Position numbers and translations under genes: made by a program | In this document: one piece after another, positions 11,322 through 22,265 of the stretch | How positions within the stretch are numbered: the stretch's first letter is position 1 | How the letters are laid out: each line of letters begins with the position of its first letter | Origin: Betaproteobacteria bacterium | GTDB lineage: Bacteria > Pseudomonadota > Gammaproteobacteria > Burkholderiales > Casimicrobiaceae | Length of the DNA stretch: 64,000 nucleotides | Direction of reading: 5' to 3' | Assembly: GCA_009778785.1 (NCBI GenBank) | Contig: WRFN01000001.1 | Location: 124,001 to 188,000, forward strand | The notes under the pieces: model-generated | Databases searched by the model: none | Told to the model about the DNA's origin: nothing | The model's input: only the letters and a program-made list of their open reading frames with translations

Positions 11322-12385
11322 CACAGCACCCCCTTGGAACTCGGCAGGGTGTTGCCTTCAACCCGAATCGCTTGTCGCAAAGTTCGTCCGAACACCTTGA
11401 AGAGACTTTCGACCAGATGGTGCGTGTTCTCGCCTTTCGCTTTCAGGTGCAACGTGCAGCCCATCGCTTGCGACAGCGAACGGAAAAAATGTTCCACCAT
11501 GTCGGTGCTCATGTCGCCCACGGTGTCGCGGGTAAACGTCGCCTTGAATTTGAGGAAAGGCCGCCCCGACACATCGAGCGCGCAACGCGCCAGACACTCG
11601 TCCATCGGCAGCATGAAACCGAAGCGACCGATGCCGCATTTGTCGCCGAGCGCTTCGCGCAACGCTTGTCCCAACGCCAGCGCTGTATCCTCGATCGTGT
11701 GATGATCGTCAACGTGCAGGTCACCCACCGCTTTGACGTGCAGGCGAAAGCCGCCGTGCGTGGCAATCTGATCGAGCATGTGATTGAAAAAACCAATGCC
11801 GGTGTGAATGTCGTTGTCGCCTTCGCGGTCGAGCCACACGGCAACGTCGATGGTCGTTTCGCCGGTGGCGCGACGAACGGCGGCCTGGCGGTCTTGCTTC
11901 GCCAACTGCTGCGCAATCTCGGCCCAGCTCAACGATTCGGGTTGATAGCGCAGCCCGGCGATGCCGAGGTTCGCCGCCAGTTGCATATCCGTTTCACGGT
12001 CGCCGATCACGTAAGACGCTTCTCGCGCCCAATCGGGATCGTCGAGATACGCTCGCAATAACTTGGTTTTCGGCTTGCGACACTCGCAACGGTCTTCCGG
12101 CAGATGCGGGCAAATCAGCACTTCGTCGAAGTGGATTCCCTGCGAGTTGAACACCTGCATCATCAAGCGGTGCGGCGCGTCGAACGCCTCCTGCGGAAAA
12201 CGCGGCGTGCCCAAACCGTCCTGATTGCTCACCATCACGAAACGATAACCAGCTTGCTGCAACGCCAGCAACGCCGGAATCACGCCTGGTTCGAATGCCA
12301 GCTTGTCCAGCCGGTCGATCTGCCGGTCTTCCGGCGGTTCGACGATCAACGTGCCGTCGCGGTCGATAAACAGAAATTTTTTCAT
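11321..12385 (-). CDS. hisB: Bifunctional histidinol-phosphatase / imidazoleglycerol-phosphate dehydratase
   Basis: 354 aa, as in E. coli. The N-terminal HAD phosphatase has [13 protein letters not shown] and a zinc-binding cysteine cluster ([15 protein letters not shown]). The C-terminal dehydratase (from about residue 165) has [15 protein letters not shown] and [15 protein letters not shown]. It does steps 6 and 8 of the pathway. The fused form is typical of enterics and xanthomonads, not of most betaproteobacteria. It lies 9 nt after hisC. Confidence 0.96.
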
Positions 12386-12394
12386 TACCCTTCC

Positions 12395-14796
<2,402 letters not shown>

Positions 14797-14799
14797 TGC

Positions 14800-15699
14800 T
14801 CACTCCATCATCTTTTCAATCGGCAACACCAGAATCGAGCTGGCGCCGAGTTCTTTTAATTTTTCCATCGTCTCCCAAAACAGTGTTTCACTGCTGACCA
14901 TGTGCATTGCCACCCGATTTTTTTCGTGGGCGAGCGGCAACACCGTCGGATGTTCGGCGCCAGGCAGCAGCGCAATGACTTCCTCCACCCGATCCGCCGG
15001 CGCGTGCAGCATGATGTATTTTGATTCGCGCGCCTGAATCACGCCTTGAATACGTTTCAGCAAAGTGTCGATTAACGCCTGCTTGCTCTCCGGCATCGCG
15101 CTGTTGCGTTGAATCAAACACGCTTTCGAGCGATAAATCACTTCGGCTTCGCGCAGTCCGTTCGCTTCCAGCGTCGCGCCGGTTGAAACCAGGTCACAGA
15201 TTGCATCGGCCAAGCCGGCGCGCGGCGCCACTTCGACCGAGCCGGTGAGCAGACAGGATTTGTAGCTGATGCCGCGCTGATCGAAAAACTGTTTCAGCAG
15301 GTGTGGGTACGAGGTGGCAATTCGGCAATCGCGCAAACTCTGCGGCCCTTCGTAGAGGGCATCGACCGGCACTGCCAGCGACAACCGACAGCCGCCGAAA
15401 TCGAGCCCGCGCAGCAAGCGGTACGACGGCGTTTCGCCTTCGGCGCGACGCATCAACAACGCCTCTTCGAGCACGTTCTCGCCGACGATGCCCAAATCGA
15501 CAACACCGTCCATCACCAGCCCGGGGATGTCGTCATCGCGCACCCGCAGCAGATCAAGCGGCATGTTTTCGGCGTAAGCGATCAAACGCTGCTCGTTGAA
15601 ATTGATTTTCACGCCGCAACGTTCCAGCAATTGTTGCGACTCGCGGCTCAAGCGCCCCGATTTCTGAATGGCAATTCGCAAATGTGTTTTGTCCAACAT
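14800..15699 (-). CDS. hisG: ATP phosphoribosyltransferase, long form
   Basis: 299 aa, the long homohexameric form with a C-terminal PII-like regulatory domain (about residues 225-299, [19 protein letters not shown]), so no HisZ is needed. The PRPP loop is in [12 protein letters not shown]-like sequence near residue 175. It is the committed, histidine-inhibited step. It is the first structural gene, with GGGAG five nt before the ATG, and lies downstream of the leader and attenuator. Confidence 0.96.
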   Translation of the reverse strand: MLDKTHLRIAIQKSGRLSRESQQLLERCGVKINFNEQRLIAYAENMPLDLLRVRDDDIPGLVMDGVVDLGIVGENVLEEALLMRRAEGETPSYRLLRGLDFGGCRLSLAVPVDALYEGPQSLRDCRIATSYPHLLKQFFDQRGISYKSCLLTGSVEVAPRAGLADAICDLVSTGATLEANGLREAEVIYRSKACLIQRNSAMPESKQALIDTLLKRIQGVIQARESKYIMLHAPADRVEEVIALLPGAEHPTVLPLAHEKNRVAMHMVSSETLFWETMEKLKELGASSILVLPIEKMME

Positions 15700-15721
15700 A
15701 CAAACTCCCTATCCTTGATAC

Positions 15722-15804
15722 AAAAAAACCCCTGGAATCTATTCCAGAGGTTTCGATCTTGTTGCTGTTTCGTCGCCACTGGAAGAATCAAAACTGTCTT
15801 CCAG
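15722..15804 (-). terminator. his operon attenuator: mutually exclusive hairpins
   Basis: In transcript order, segments 1 and 2 (CTGGAAGA and TCTTCCAG, 15779-15804) form one hairpin. Segment 2 can also pair with segment 3 (TTCCAG with CTGGAA). Segment 3 pairs with segment 4 (CCTCTGGAAT and ATTCCAGGGG, 15729-15750) followed by seven T, a terminator. This is the classic attenuation layout: ribosome stalling at the leader His codons would free 2:3 and allow hisG transcription. Confidence 0.85.
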
Positions 15805-15823
15805 CACACACCGTCCTGAAAGA

Positions 15824-15871
15824 CTAGTCAGGATGATGGTGGTGCGCGACGAACGGCAAAGTGTTCTTCAT
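15824..15871 (-). CDS. hisL: his operon leader peptide
   Basis: A 15-codon ORF on the minus strand, MKNTLPFVAHHHHPD then TAG, 124 nt upstream of hisG. Four consecutive His codons followed by Pro-Asp mirror the enteric HisL (seven His then Pro-Asp). The stop lies about 20 nt before hairpin 1:2 of the attenuator. It works by ribosome stalling when charged tRNA-His is scarce. Confidence 0.9.
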   Translation of the reverse strand: MKNTLPFVAHHHHPD

Positions 15872-16402
15872 GGCGTTGCTCAATGCGAAAATCAAAGCAA
15901 AAATCTCAAAGTACAAAGGTAAACCATCCCGCCGTAAATTGCAACCGATTGGCGGCCGAACCGGCGGGAAAAACCGCCGAGGCGGATAAAACGAAACGTT
16001 TTTTGGTCTTTTTTATCAAAAACAGGCGGTTTTACGCTGTCGGCAGGTTAGCGGGCATTGGGTTTATTCTTATGACATGGCGCAAGAAAGCAAACGCTCA
16101 CACCTTTTGTCCGCCTCAACGCGCGCCCATAATTTGCAAAAAGAATACACCAACTTTTTTACTTAGCGGCTTTTGGTAAAACGCTTTACTCAAAGGGGTT
16201 ATTTGCTGCAATATACATGCATGATTCGATGTTGATGAACGTATCGGGTCATTGCAGTATTAATCAGCGTATTGGAGAGAACCAATGAGCCAAAAACAAG
16301 AGAGGCTTGCGATGACGACGGATGTCGGCGCGCAACCGATCGGCAGGGGGCGCGTTGGTTCGAATCTCGTCCCACCCTCTTTTCTTTCAGGAAGGAAAGA
16401 AC
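15872..16402. other. Intergenic region between hisL and the octaheme cytochrome gene
   Basis: About 530 bp containing divergent promoter regions. I see no convincing gene. A plus-strand frame of 45 codons from 16285 (after GGAGAG) and one of 98 codons from 15883 show no recognisable features. A weak his promoter may lie around 15900-15935 but is not clear enough to call. Confidence 0.4.
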
Positions 16403-17698
16403 ATGTTCACGTTTTTCTGTAGTAAACCCCAGCGTCCCACCATGAGCCGACTGAGCAGCGGGTTGATTTTCCTCGCCGCTTTGTTCGCCTTCATGTTCGC
16501 GGGCGCCGCCGCGGCGCAAGACTGCAAAGATTGCCACGGCAAAGTTACCCCTAACGTTGTCTCCGATTGGAAACTGAGCAAACACGGCCAGAGCGGCGTG
16601 GATTGTTCGGTCTGCCACGGCGATCAGCACAAGAAAGCCGACGATGCCGCGCTCGCCAAGATGCCGACGCCGGAAACCTGCGGCCAGTGCCACGCCGAGC
16701 GGGTCGCGCAATACAAGGCCAGCAAACACGCGCTGGCATGGGCGGCGATGAACGCCATGCCGACCATTCACTATCAACCGATGGCGATGATCGAAGGTCA
16801 GAAAGGTTGCGGCTCTTGCCACAACATCGGCCTCAAGAGCGAAGCCGAAATGGCCGCGTTGCGCAAACAAGGCAGCGGCTACGGCACCGCGGCTTGCGAT
16901 TCCTGCCATACCCGTCACACCTTCTCGGTGGCCGAAGCCAAACAACCGCAAGCGTGCCAAACCTGCCATACCGGTTTCGATCACCCGCAGTGGGAAATGT
17001 ATGAAGGTTCCAAGCACGGCGTGCGCTACATGCTGAAACAAACCGGCGTGTTGTCGCCGAGCGCAGCGGCGCCGACTTGCCAGACCTGCCATATGCAGGG
17101 CGGCGATCACAACGTCCAAACCGCTTGGGGCTTCCTGGCGGTGCGTCTGCCGATGCCGGAAGACAAAGTGTGGGCGGCTGACCGCGCCACCATCCTGCAA
17201 GCGCTCAACGTGCTCGATCCCGATGGCAAACCGACGGCGCGCCTCGACGTGGTGAAAGCGGCCAACGTGGCGCGGCTGACTCAGGAAGATTGGCAAAAAC
17301 AACGCGACAAGATGATCGCGGCGTGCAGCCAATGCCATGCCAGCAACTTCGCCAAGGGTGAACTGGCGAAGGGCGACGACATGATCCGCGAAGCCGATCA
17401 TCTGATGGCCGAAGCCATTCGCGTTGTGGTCGGACTCTACGCCGACGGCACGCTGGCGAAACCGAAGGGCTATGCCTATGCGTTCCCGGATCTGCTCACC
17501 TTCCACGATGCGCCGACCGTCATCGAACAAAAACTGTTCGTGATGTTCCTCGAGCATCGGATGCGTACTTTCCAAGGCGCCTTCCACGCCAATCCGGATT
17601 ACGCGACTTGGTACGGTTGGAGCGAAATGCGCCGTGACCTGACGGAAATCCAGAGCTTGGCCGAAGACATGCGGCGGGTGAAGGCAGCGAAGAAGTAG
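16403..17698 (+). CDS. Octaheme c-type cytochrome, hydroxylamine oxidoreductase-like
   Basis: 431 aa from the ATG at 16403, chosen because AGGAAGG lies 7-8 nt upstream. A signal peptide (SGLIFLAALFAFMFAGAAAA) directs periplasmic export. Eight CxxCH heme sites follow: CKDCH, CSVCH, CGQCH, CGSCH, CDSCH, CQTCH twice and CSQCH. Number, spacing and length fit the HAO/epsilon-HAO family, which oxidises hydroxylamine or hydrazine or reduces nitrite. The direction here is unknown. No partner (haoB, c554, quinone reductase) lies nearby; it appears to be monocistronic. Confidence 0.88.
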   Translation: MFTFFCSKPQRPTMSRLSSGLIFLAALFAFMFAGAAAAQDCKDCHGKVTPNVVSDWKLSKHGQSGVDCSVCHGDQHKKADDAALAKMPTPETCGQCHAERVAQYKASKHALAWAAMNAMPTIHYQPMAMIEGQKGCGSCHNIGLKSEAEMAALRKQGSGYGTAACDSCHTRHTFSVAEAKQPQACQTCHTGFDHPQWEMYEGSKHGVRYMLKQTGVLSPSAAAPTCQTCHMQGGDHNVQTAWGFLAVRLPMPEDKVWAADRATILQALNVLDPDGKPTARLDVVKAANVARLTQEDWQKQRDKMIAACSQCHASNFAKGELAKGDDMIREADHLMAEAIRVVVGLYADGTLAKPKGYAYAFPDLLTFHDAPTVIEQKLFVMFLEHRMRTFQGAFHANPDYATWYGWSEMRRDLTEIQSLAEDMRRVKAAKK

Positions 17699-17720
17699 TC
17701 GTTGTATTGGGTAAGTGAAA

Positions 17721-17748
17721 CGCCGCGCCGGAAATACTCGGCGCGGCG
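17721..17748 (+). terminator. Strong hairpin after the octaheme cytochrome gene
   Basis: A perfect 10-bp GC stem (CGCCGCGCCG with CGGCGCGGCG, 8-nt loop) starting 23 nt after the stop codon. There is no T-run, so it may act as an mRNA-stabilising end rather than an intrinsic terminator. Confidence 0.5.
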
Positions 17749-17834
17749 CGTCGTTCGATGTATCTCTGGGCGGGGCGGGCAGCGATGTCTGCCCCGTTGT
17801 TTTTGGTGGCGGTGAGGAGAGAGAGATTAAAGAC

Positions 17835-17942
17835 CGCGCTTGTTGGAAAGGAATGTGGTTATCGTTGTAGGCAATTCACGCGCCGCGCTGTTGCTGATTT
17901 CAACAACGCGCTTGTTGGAAAGGAATGTGGTTATCGTTGTAG
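17835..17942. repeat. Two identical 36-bp direct repeats separated by 36 bp
   Basis: Copies at 17835-17870 and 17907-17942 match over the full 36 bp (starting CGCGCTTGTTGGAAAGG and ending ATCGTTGTAG). The 36-bp segment between them is unrelated. The 36/36 geometry is that of a minimal CRISPR unit, but there are no cas genes in the window. The second copy runs into a small palindrome (GGGCGGCATCCTGCCGCCC). A decayed CRISPR or a plain duplication are both possible. Confidence 0.45.
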
Positions 17943-18060
17943 GGGCGGCATCCTGCCGCCCGCTCATGCGGATTCTCGCTTGGCAAGAGCGGCGGCAATA
18001 CTTACTCGGTCATTACGAGGAGCAAAGTGACAAAGCAATCCAGAGAGTCTTTGTCTGAAT

Positions 18061-18084
18061 AAAAAAACGGGGCATACGCCCCGT
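18061..18084 (-). terminator. Terminator downstream of tRNA-Gly
   Basis: ACGGGGC/GCCCCGT stem with a 4-nt loop and a run of seven T on the minus strand, 15 nt after the tRNA 3' end. Confidence 0.85.
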
Positions 18085-18098
18085 TTTTCTTGAGAATC

Positions 18099-18174
18099 TG
18101 GAGCGGGAAACGAGTCTCGAACTCGCGACCTCAACCTTGGCAAGGTTGCGCTCTACCAACTGAGCTATTCCCGC
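18099..18174 (-). tRNA. tRNA-Gly (GCC)
   Basis: 76 nt including an encoded CCA. The acceptor GCGGGAA pairs with TTCCCGC, the D-arm is AGCTCAGTTGGTAGAGC, the anticodon loop TTGCCAA gives GCC, and the T-arm carries GTTCGAG. It is complete. Confidence 0.97.
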
Positions 18175-18231
18175 AGTAAGCCCTCAATTTTAACTCAAAT
18201 TCTCCGGTTTTGCAAAGCAACCCAGTTTGAA

Positions 18232-19446
18232 TCAACCCTTCATCACCGCCGCCATGGCTTCCGCGACATAGTCCACATTGTCAACGTTCAGCCCCGCGAC
18301 GCAGATGCGGCCGCTTTCGACAATATAAATCGAGTAGGTTTCGCGCAGCTTCTGCGCTTGTTGCGCGTTGAGTCCCGAGTACGAAAACATGCCGCGTTGT
18401 TTGACGATGTAGTCGAAATTTTTGCCGGGGACTCGTGCGCTCACCCGCTCGCGCAGCAGCAGCCGCATTTCGCGGATACGATTGCGCATTCCGGCCAGTT
18501 CTTCTTCCCAGAGCGCGCGCAGATCGGGTTGGTTGAGCACGGTGGAAACCAGCGACGCGCCGAAAATCGGCGGGTTCGAGTAGTTGGAGCGGATGACGCG
18601 CTTGATTTGCGAGAGCAGCCGTTTGGTTTCATCGGGGTTGGCGGTGAGTACAGTCAACGCGCCGATCCGTTCGCCGTACAGCGAAAACGATTTGGAGAAC
18701 GAACTGGCGATGATAACCGGCATGTTGCGTGCGGCAAAGCGCCGGATGATTTCGCTGTCTTCCTGCAGGCCGTCGCCGAAACCCTGATAAGCGATGTCGA
18801 GGAAGGGCGTCAACTTGCGCTGCTCAACCTTGTCGAGAATCTTGCCCCATTCGTCGGCGGTCGGATCGACGCCGGTGGGGTTGTGACAGCAAGCGTGCAG
18901 GATGATCACGTCGCCCGGTTGCGCACGATCCAGATCGTTCAGCATTCCGGCGAGGTTGAAGCCGCCGGTCGTCGCGTCGTAGTAGGCGTAAGCTTCGACC
19001 GAGAAACCCGCGCCTTCCAGAATGGCGCGATGGTTGTCCCAAGTGGGGCTGCTAACCCACGCCTTGGCGTTCGGGCAAATGCTGGCCAGAAGGTCGGAGC
19101 CGACTTTCAGCGCGCCGGTGCCGCCGAGCGACTGCGCCGTGACCGCCCGCCCGTCTTTGATGATCGGATGGTCGGCGCCGAGCAGCAGTTTTTGCACGGC
19201 CTGATTGTAAACGGCAGGGCCTTCCATCGGCTGATAGGTACGCGGCGACACTTGCCCCAGCAGGGTTTGCATCGCTTTTTGCACGCACGACAATACCGGA
19301 ATTTTACCGGCGGCGTTATAGTAAACGCCTATGGAAAGGTTGACCTTTTTGGGGTTGGTGTCAGCCTGATACGCCTCATTCAACCCCAAAATAGGATCGC
19401 GCGCTGCCAAAGGCACCGCTGCGAACAGCGGAAAAGAAGAAGTCAT
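18232..19446 (-). CDS. Aromatic-amino-acid / aspartate aminotransferase (class I)
   Basis: 404 aa, slightly longer than E. coli AspC/TyrB (396-397). It starts with a FAAVPLAARDPILGLNEAYQ-like N-terminus and contains HACCHNPTGVDPT and the PLP-lysine motif SSFSKSFSLYGERIGAL. It transaminates aspartate or aromatic amino acids with 2-oxoglutarate; which substrate is preferred cannot be read here. GAGG lies five nt before the ATG. It follows the tRNA-Gly region as a single gene. Confidence 0.93.
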   Translation of the reverse strand: MTSSFPLFAAVPLAARDPILGLNEAYQADTNPKKVNLSIGVYYNAAGKIPVLSCVQKAMQTLLGQVSPRTYQPMEGPAVYNQAVQKLLLGADHPIIKDGRAVTAQSLGGTGALKVGSDLLASICPNAKAWVSSPTWDNHRAILEGAGFSVEAYAYYDATTGGFNLAGMLNDLDRAQPGDVIILHACCHNPTGVDPTADEWGKILDKVEQRKLTPFLDIAYQGFGDGLQEDSEIIRRFAARNMPVIIASSFSKSFSLYGERIGALTVLTANPDETKRLLSQIKRVIRSNYSNPPIFGASLVSTVLNQPDLRALWEEELAGMRNRIREMRLLLRERVSARVPGKNFDYIVKQRGMFSYSGLNAQQAQKLRETYSIYIVESGRICVAGLNVDNVDYVAEAMAAVMKG

Positions 19447-19498
19447 AGGAGCCTCGTCGGGAGTAAAAAAATGGACAGGCTCCTAGTATAAAGCAAGC

Positions 19499-19669
19499 CT
19501 ATTTCGCTTTGATAGCGGCGCGCTGTTCTTTTTCGTGTTGTTTCGCGTCTTGCTTGATTTTCTTCTCCGTCCACATATAAAGGTAAATGCTCATAACAAT
19601 CATGAACAGGATGGCAGCCAAGCTGAGCAGGCCGACGTCAGTTGTGAGCAATTCTTTGAGCATCATCAT
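19499..19669 (-). CDS. Small DUF3149-type membrane protein
   Basis: 56 aa starting MMMLKELLTTDVGLLSLAAI. One membrane helix (about residues 14-32) is followed by a Lys/Glu/Gln-rich cytoplasmic tail (EKKIKQDAKQHEKEQRAA). The N-terminal MLKELLTTDVGLLSL pattern is that of DUF3149 proteins found in beta- and gammaproteobacteria; function unknown. GGAGAAG lies seven nt before the first ATG. It sits upstream of the aminotransferase on the same strand. Confidence 0.75.
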   Translation of the reverse strand: MMMLKELLTTDVGLLSLAAILFMIVMSIYLYMWTEKKIKQDAKQHEKEQRAAIKAK

Positions 19670-19850
19670 GAGACTTCTCCAATCAAGTAATCGTTATAAA
19701 AAACACCCCACAGACTCTTAGAAGTGTACCTATCATTTCATCACATTTCAATATCACTATAAAAGATGGCAGCGGAAAGTTTGACGCAAGTCAAGACTAG
19801 TGCTTAAAGTTGGGCGAGGGTTTTGTACGGCCATTTTCTTGATGCCGGAA

Positions 19851-20981
19851 TCATGATTTCAGCGCCTTGTACAGCCACGGCAGGGAAACGTCGAGCCGAT
19901 GATCAATGCCGGAGTGGGTGCCGTCGAACGCCTCGTAATGGTGCGGGATGCCGTGTGCCGTCAACTCGCGGGCGAGAATGCGCGTACCGTAGTGCATGTG
20001 GTACTGATCGCGCCAACCGCAATCGAGGTAAAGACCGCGCAAACTTCGCAACGCCTCATGGTAACGGCTTATCAGACGGGCGGGGTCGTGCCGCTGCCAG
20101 CATCGCCAGCGTTCCGGCAACAACTCGCCGGTATCGAGATCGAACGGCAATCGAAAACCGTTGGGCGCGCTCGGGTCGGGATCGTAACTGGCTGCCATCG
20201 CCAGATTCATCAGCGCGTGGCCTTCATCGAAACTCAGCCTCGGTGTGGCGCGCATGGCGGCGAGAAAACGCTTGACTCGACCGTCGTCGATACCGCGCGC
20301 TGCCGCCGCCAAAGGCGCGGGCGGCGCTTCGACGCCGTCGAGCCGGGGCGGGCGGCGGTAACGCGAAAGCTCGGTCAACGTTCCGGGCCAACCGGGCAAA
20401 TAGCAGAATTCAAAATAAGCGTCGCCGGCGTGCGAGGCAACCGCGCCCCAGAAGCGCGGGTATTTCATTGCGTGCAGGAGCGCGCCGTAGCCGCCGGAAG
20501 ATTTGCCGAAACAGCCGCGATGCTCGCGGGCGGGCAGGGTGTGAAATTCGCGGTCGATCCACGGGATGAGTTCGCGCGTCAAATAATCGGCGTAGCGACC
20601 GATGGCCGACGAGTTGATGTACTGATTACCGCCCAGCGCCGTGAAACAGTCGGGGAAAACAACGATCACCGGCCCCATCTTGCGATCGCGGACGAGGCGG
20701 GCAACGCGCTCGGCGATGTTCTCCTCGAACGGTCGCCAATCGGTGTGCGCCAACCCGCTCGAAAAAAAACCGGCCAGCGAATACAACACCGGAAAACGGC
20801 GCGGCTTTCCACGGGTTTTTCCCTCCCCCTGACCGTGATCGTACTGAGGCGGCAGCCACACCGGAAAGCGACGGGTGATGGGGTCGCCCAGCGGATTGTC
20901 GGCAAGGACGGAGGAAGTGAACTCGACGGTAACGAGGGTGCCGTCGGAGCGGCGGTCGATGGTGGCCGGAATGGGGGGCAT
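19851..20981 (-). CDS. Alpha/beta-hydrolase esterase (esterase D / PHB-depolymerase-like)
   Basis: 376 aa. The nucleophile elbow is in GCFGKSSGGYGALLHAM (Ser in GxSxG-like KSSGG), and the probable catalytic His is in DGTHSGIDHRLDVSLPWLY near the C-terminus. The fold matches the S-formylglutathione hydrolase/enterochelin-esterase superfamily. There is no signal peptide, so it is probably cytosolic. The substrate is not evident and no pathway neighbours help. Confidence 0.75.
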   Translation of the reverse strand: MPPIPATIDRRSDGTLVTVEFTSSVLADNPLGDPITRRFPVWLPPQYDHGQGEGKTRGKPRRFPVLYSLAGFFSSGLAHTDWRPFEENIAERVARLVRDRKMGPVIVVFPDCFTALGGNQYINSSAIGRYADYLTRELIPWIDREFHTLPAREHRGCFGKSSGGYGALLHAMKYPRFWGAVASHAGDAYFEFCYLPGWPGTLTELSRYRRPPRLDGVEAPPAPLAAAARGIDDGRVKRFLAAMRATPRLSFDEGHALMNLAMAASYDPDPSAPNGFRLPFDLDTGELLPERWRCWQRHDPARLISRYHEALRSLRGLYLDCGWRDQYHMHYGTRILARELTAHGIPHHYEAFDGTHSGIDHRLDVSLPWLYKALKS

Positions 20982-21362
20982 GATTTTCGGGCAGGAATCG
21001 GGAAAGGGTTATTTTTTCATTATTGCGCTGGTTTTGGGAAGAGGCGGGGGCAATCCGTGCAAATAGCGGCAAAGGTAAGAAGGATATATCTGCATTGGCA
21101 TGAATTGTGTACTAATTGCAAGAATGCGCTACCATCTCTCAAATTCAAAATCTTCTTCGTCCCATGCAGTAGGCGGGGCGCACCCGAAATGAGTTGACGA
21201 GTGTCAAATTTTCGTCGAAGAAACCGGGTGACAGAAACTTTTCCAACTTTGTTTTGTCTCTCTTGTAGGGATGCAGGACTTGCGATGCGCCTTCGGCTTC
21301 TGTCGGGATCGCAACGTCGGCAAAAACAAAACTATGGAATATGGAGGAGGGGGACGTGGCCA
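20982..21362. other. rpoE upstream region
   Basis: About 380 bp without a convincing gene. It contains an inverted repeat TTGAC-gagt-GTCAA at 21194-21207 and a candidate sigma-E promoter at 21234-21260. Open frames here are continuations of flanking frames. Confidence 0.4.
21234..21260 (+). promoter_or_regulatory. Candidate sigma-E (autoregulatory) promoter of rpoE
   Basis: GAAACTT, 16 nt, then TCTC resembles the ECF sigma-E consensus GAACTT-N16-TCTGA and lies about 100 bp upstream of rpoE, where an autoregulated promoter is usual. Match is imperfect. Confidence 0.35.
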
Positions 21363-21965
21363 ATGAGCGAGCGTAAAGTCGATCAGCAACTTGTCACGCG
21401 CGCGCAGCAAGGCGACAAGAAGGCTTTCGGGTTGCTGGTGGCGAAGTACCAACGTCGGTTGGCGCGGTTGTTGTCGCGTCTGATACGTGATCCGGTTGAA
21501 GTGGAAGATTTGACGCAGGAAACTTTCATTAAAGCCTATCGATCACTGCCGAATTTTCGGGGCGAGAGTGCGTTTTACACCTGGCTTTACCGAATCGGCA
21601 TCAATACCGCCAAAAATCATCTGGCGTCATCCGGTCGTCGCGCTCGGGTGTCGGCGTTGTTTGTCACAGCGGAGGTGGCCAAGAATATCGAGGGCGCCGT
21701 ACTGTTGCGCAACGCGGCAACGCCCGAGGGCGAGTTGATGAGCAAAGAGATTGCGTTAGCGGTGAGCCGCGCCACGGCGGCCTTGCCGGAAGATTTGCGT
21801 TTTGCTGTGGTGTTGAGGGAAATTGAAGGATTGAGTTACGAAGAAATCGCCGAAGTGATGAATTGCCCGATCGGAACGGTGCGTTCAAAAATTTTCAGGG
21901 CACGCGAAGCGATTGCGGCAGAGTTGAAACCGCTGTTGAATACCGACGAGAAACAAAGATGGTAG
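21363..21965 (+). CDS. rpoE: RNA polymerase sigma-E factor (AlgU/RpoE family)
   Basis: 200 aa from the ATG at 21363 (MSERKVDQQLVTRAQQGDKK). Sigma region 2 has DVEDLTQETFIKAYRSL-like sequence and TWLYRIGINTAKNHL; region 4 has REIEGLSYEEIAEVMNCPIGTVRSKIFRAREAI. It directs the envelope-stress regulon. The long frame to 21201 lacks homology upstream of 21363. Normally rseA (mucA) and rseB (mucB) follow; here only a 60-codon RseB-tail-like remnant separates rpoE from the DegP-type gene. Confidence 0.93.
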   Translation: MSERKVDQQLVTRAQQGDKKAFGLLVAKYQRRLARLLSRLIRDPVEVEDLTQETFIKAYRSLPNFRGESAFYTWLYRIGINTAKNHLASSGRRARVSALFVTAEVAKNIEGAVLLRNAATPEGELMSKEIALAVSRATAALPEDLRFAVVLREIEGLSYEEIAEVMNCPIGTVRSKIFRAREAIAAELKPLLNTDEKQRW

Positions 21966-22015
21966 CGAACCGCTTGGCCGACGAAGCGGTGATGCGGAAA
22001 AAAATTTCACAGTAA

Positions 22016-22198
22016 ATGCCCGACCCAATGGCGAGGAAGCGCGTTCAGGAAAACGCGACGCCCGTCGTGATCGGCGATGTCAGCCGGAGTTTTCTGACGG
22101 CTTATACGCGGCAGGAAGGTGAGTGCTTGATCACCGTCATCGGGAAAGCGCCGAACGATACGTTACGTTTGATTGCACAAGGACTCGTTCGCAAATAG
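22016..22198 (+). pseudogene. Remnant resembling the C-terminus of RseB/MucB
   Basis: 60 codons. The tail FLTAYTRQEGECLITVIGKA followed by PNDTLRLIAQGLVRK resembles the closing segment of RseB/MucB (AYxRxxxGHxVTVVGEVPxxTxxxIA). The preceding 250 or so residues of RseB, and all of RseA, are absent. No clear Shine-Dalgarno precedes the ATG. Its position between rpoE and the DegP-type gene is exactly where rseAB should be. I infer a deletion remnant; a small intact gene cannot be excluded. Confidence 0.55.
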
Positions 22199-22265
22199 TA
22201 TATTGCGTTTTTGCCGTTCGATGCGGTAGCGTTTTTGTCTCAAAATTTCCATGAGGAGTTCCAAG

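Noticed and set aside
15883-16179. 98-codon plus-strand frame between hisL and the cytochrome gene
   Set aside because: Low-complexity Lys/Ser start, no ribosome-binding site, and overlap with the probable his promoter.
16345-16380. GGTTCGAATCTCGTCCCACC resembling a tRNA 3' end (possible att site)
   Set aside because: The T-arm stem does not pair and no tRNA body precedes it.
16199-17587. 462-codon minus-strand open frame across the octaheme cytochrome gene
   Set aside because: It is the antisense of a gene with eight clear CxxCH motifs, and its product is His/Arg-rich shadow sequence without domains.
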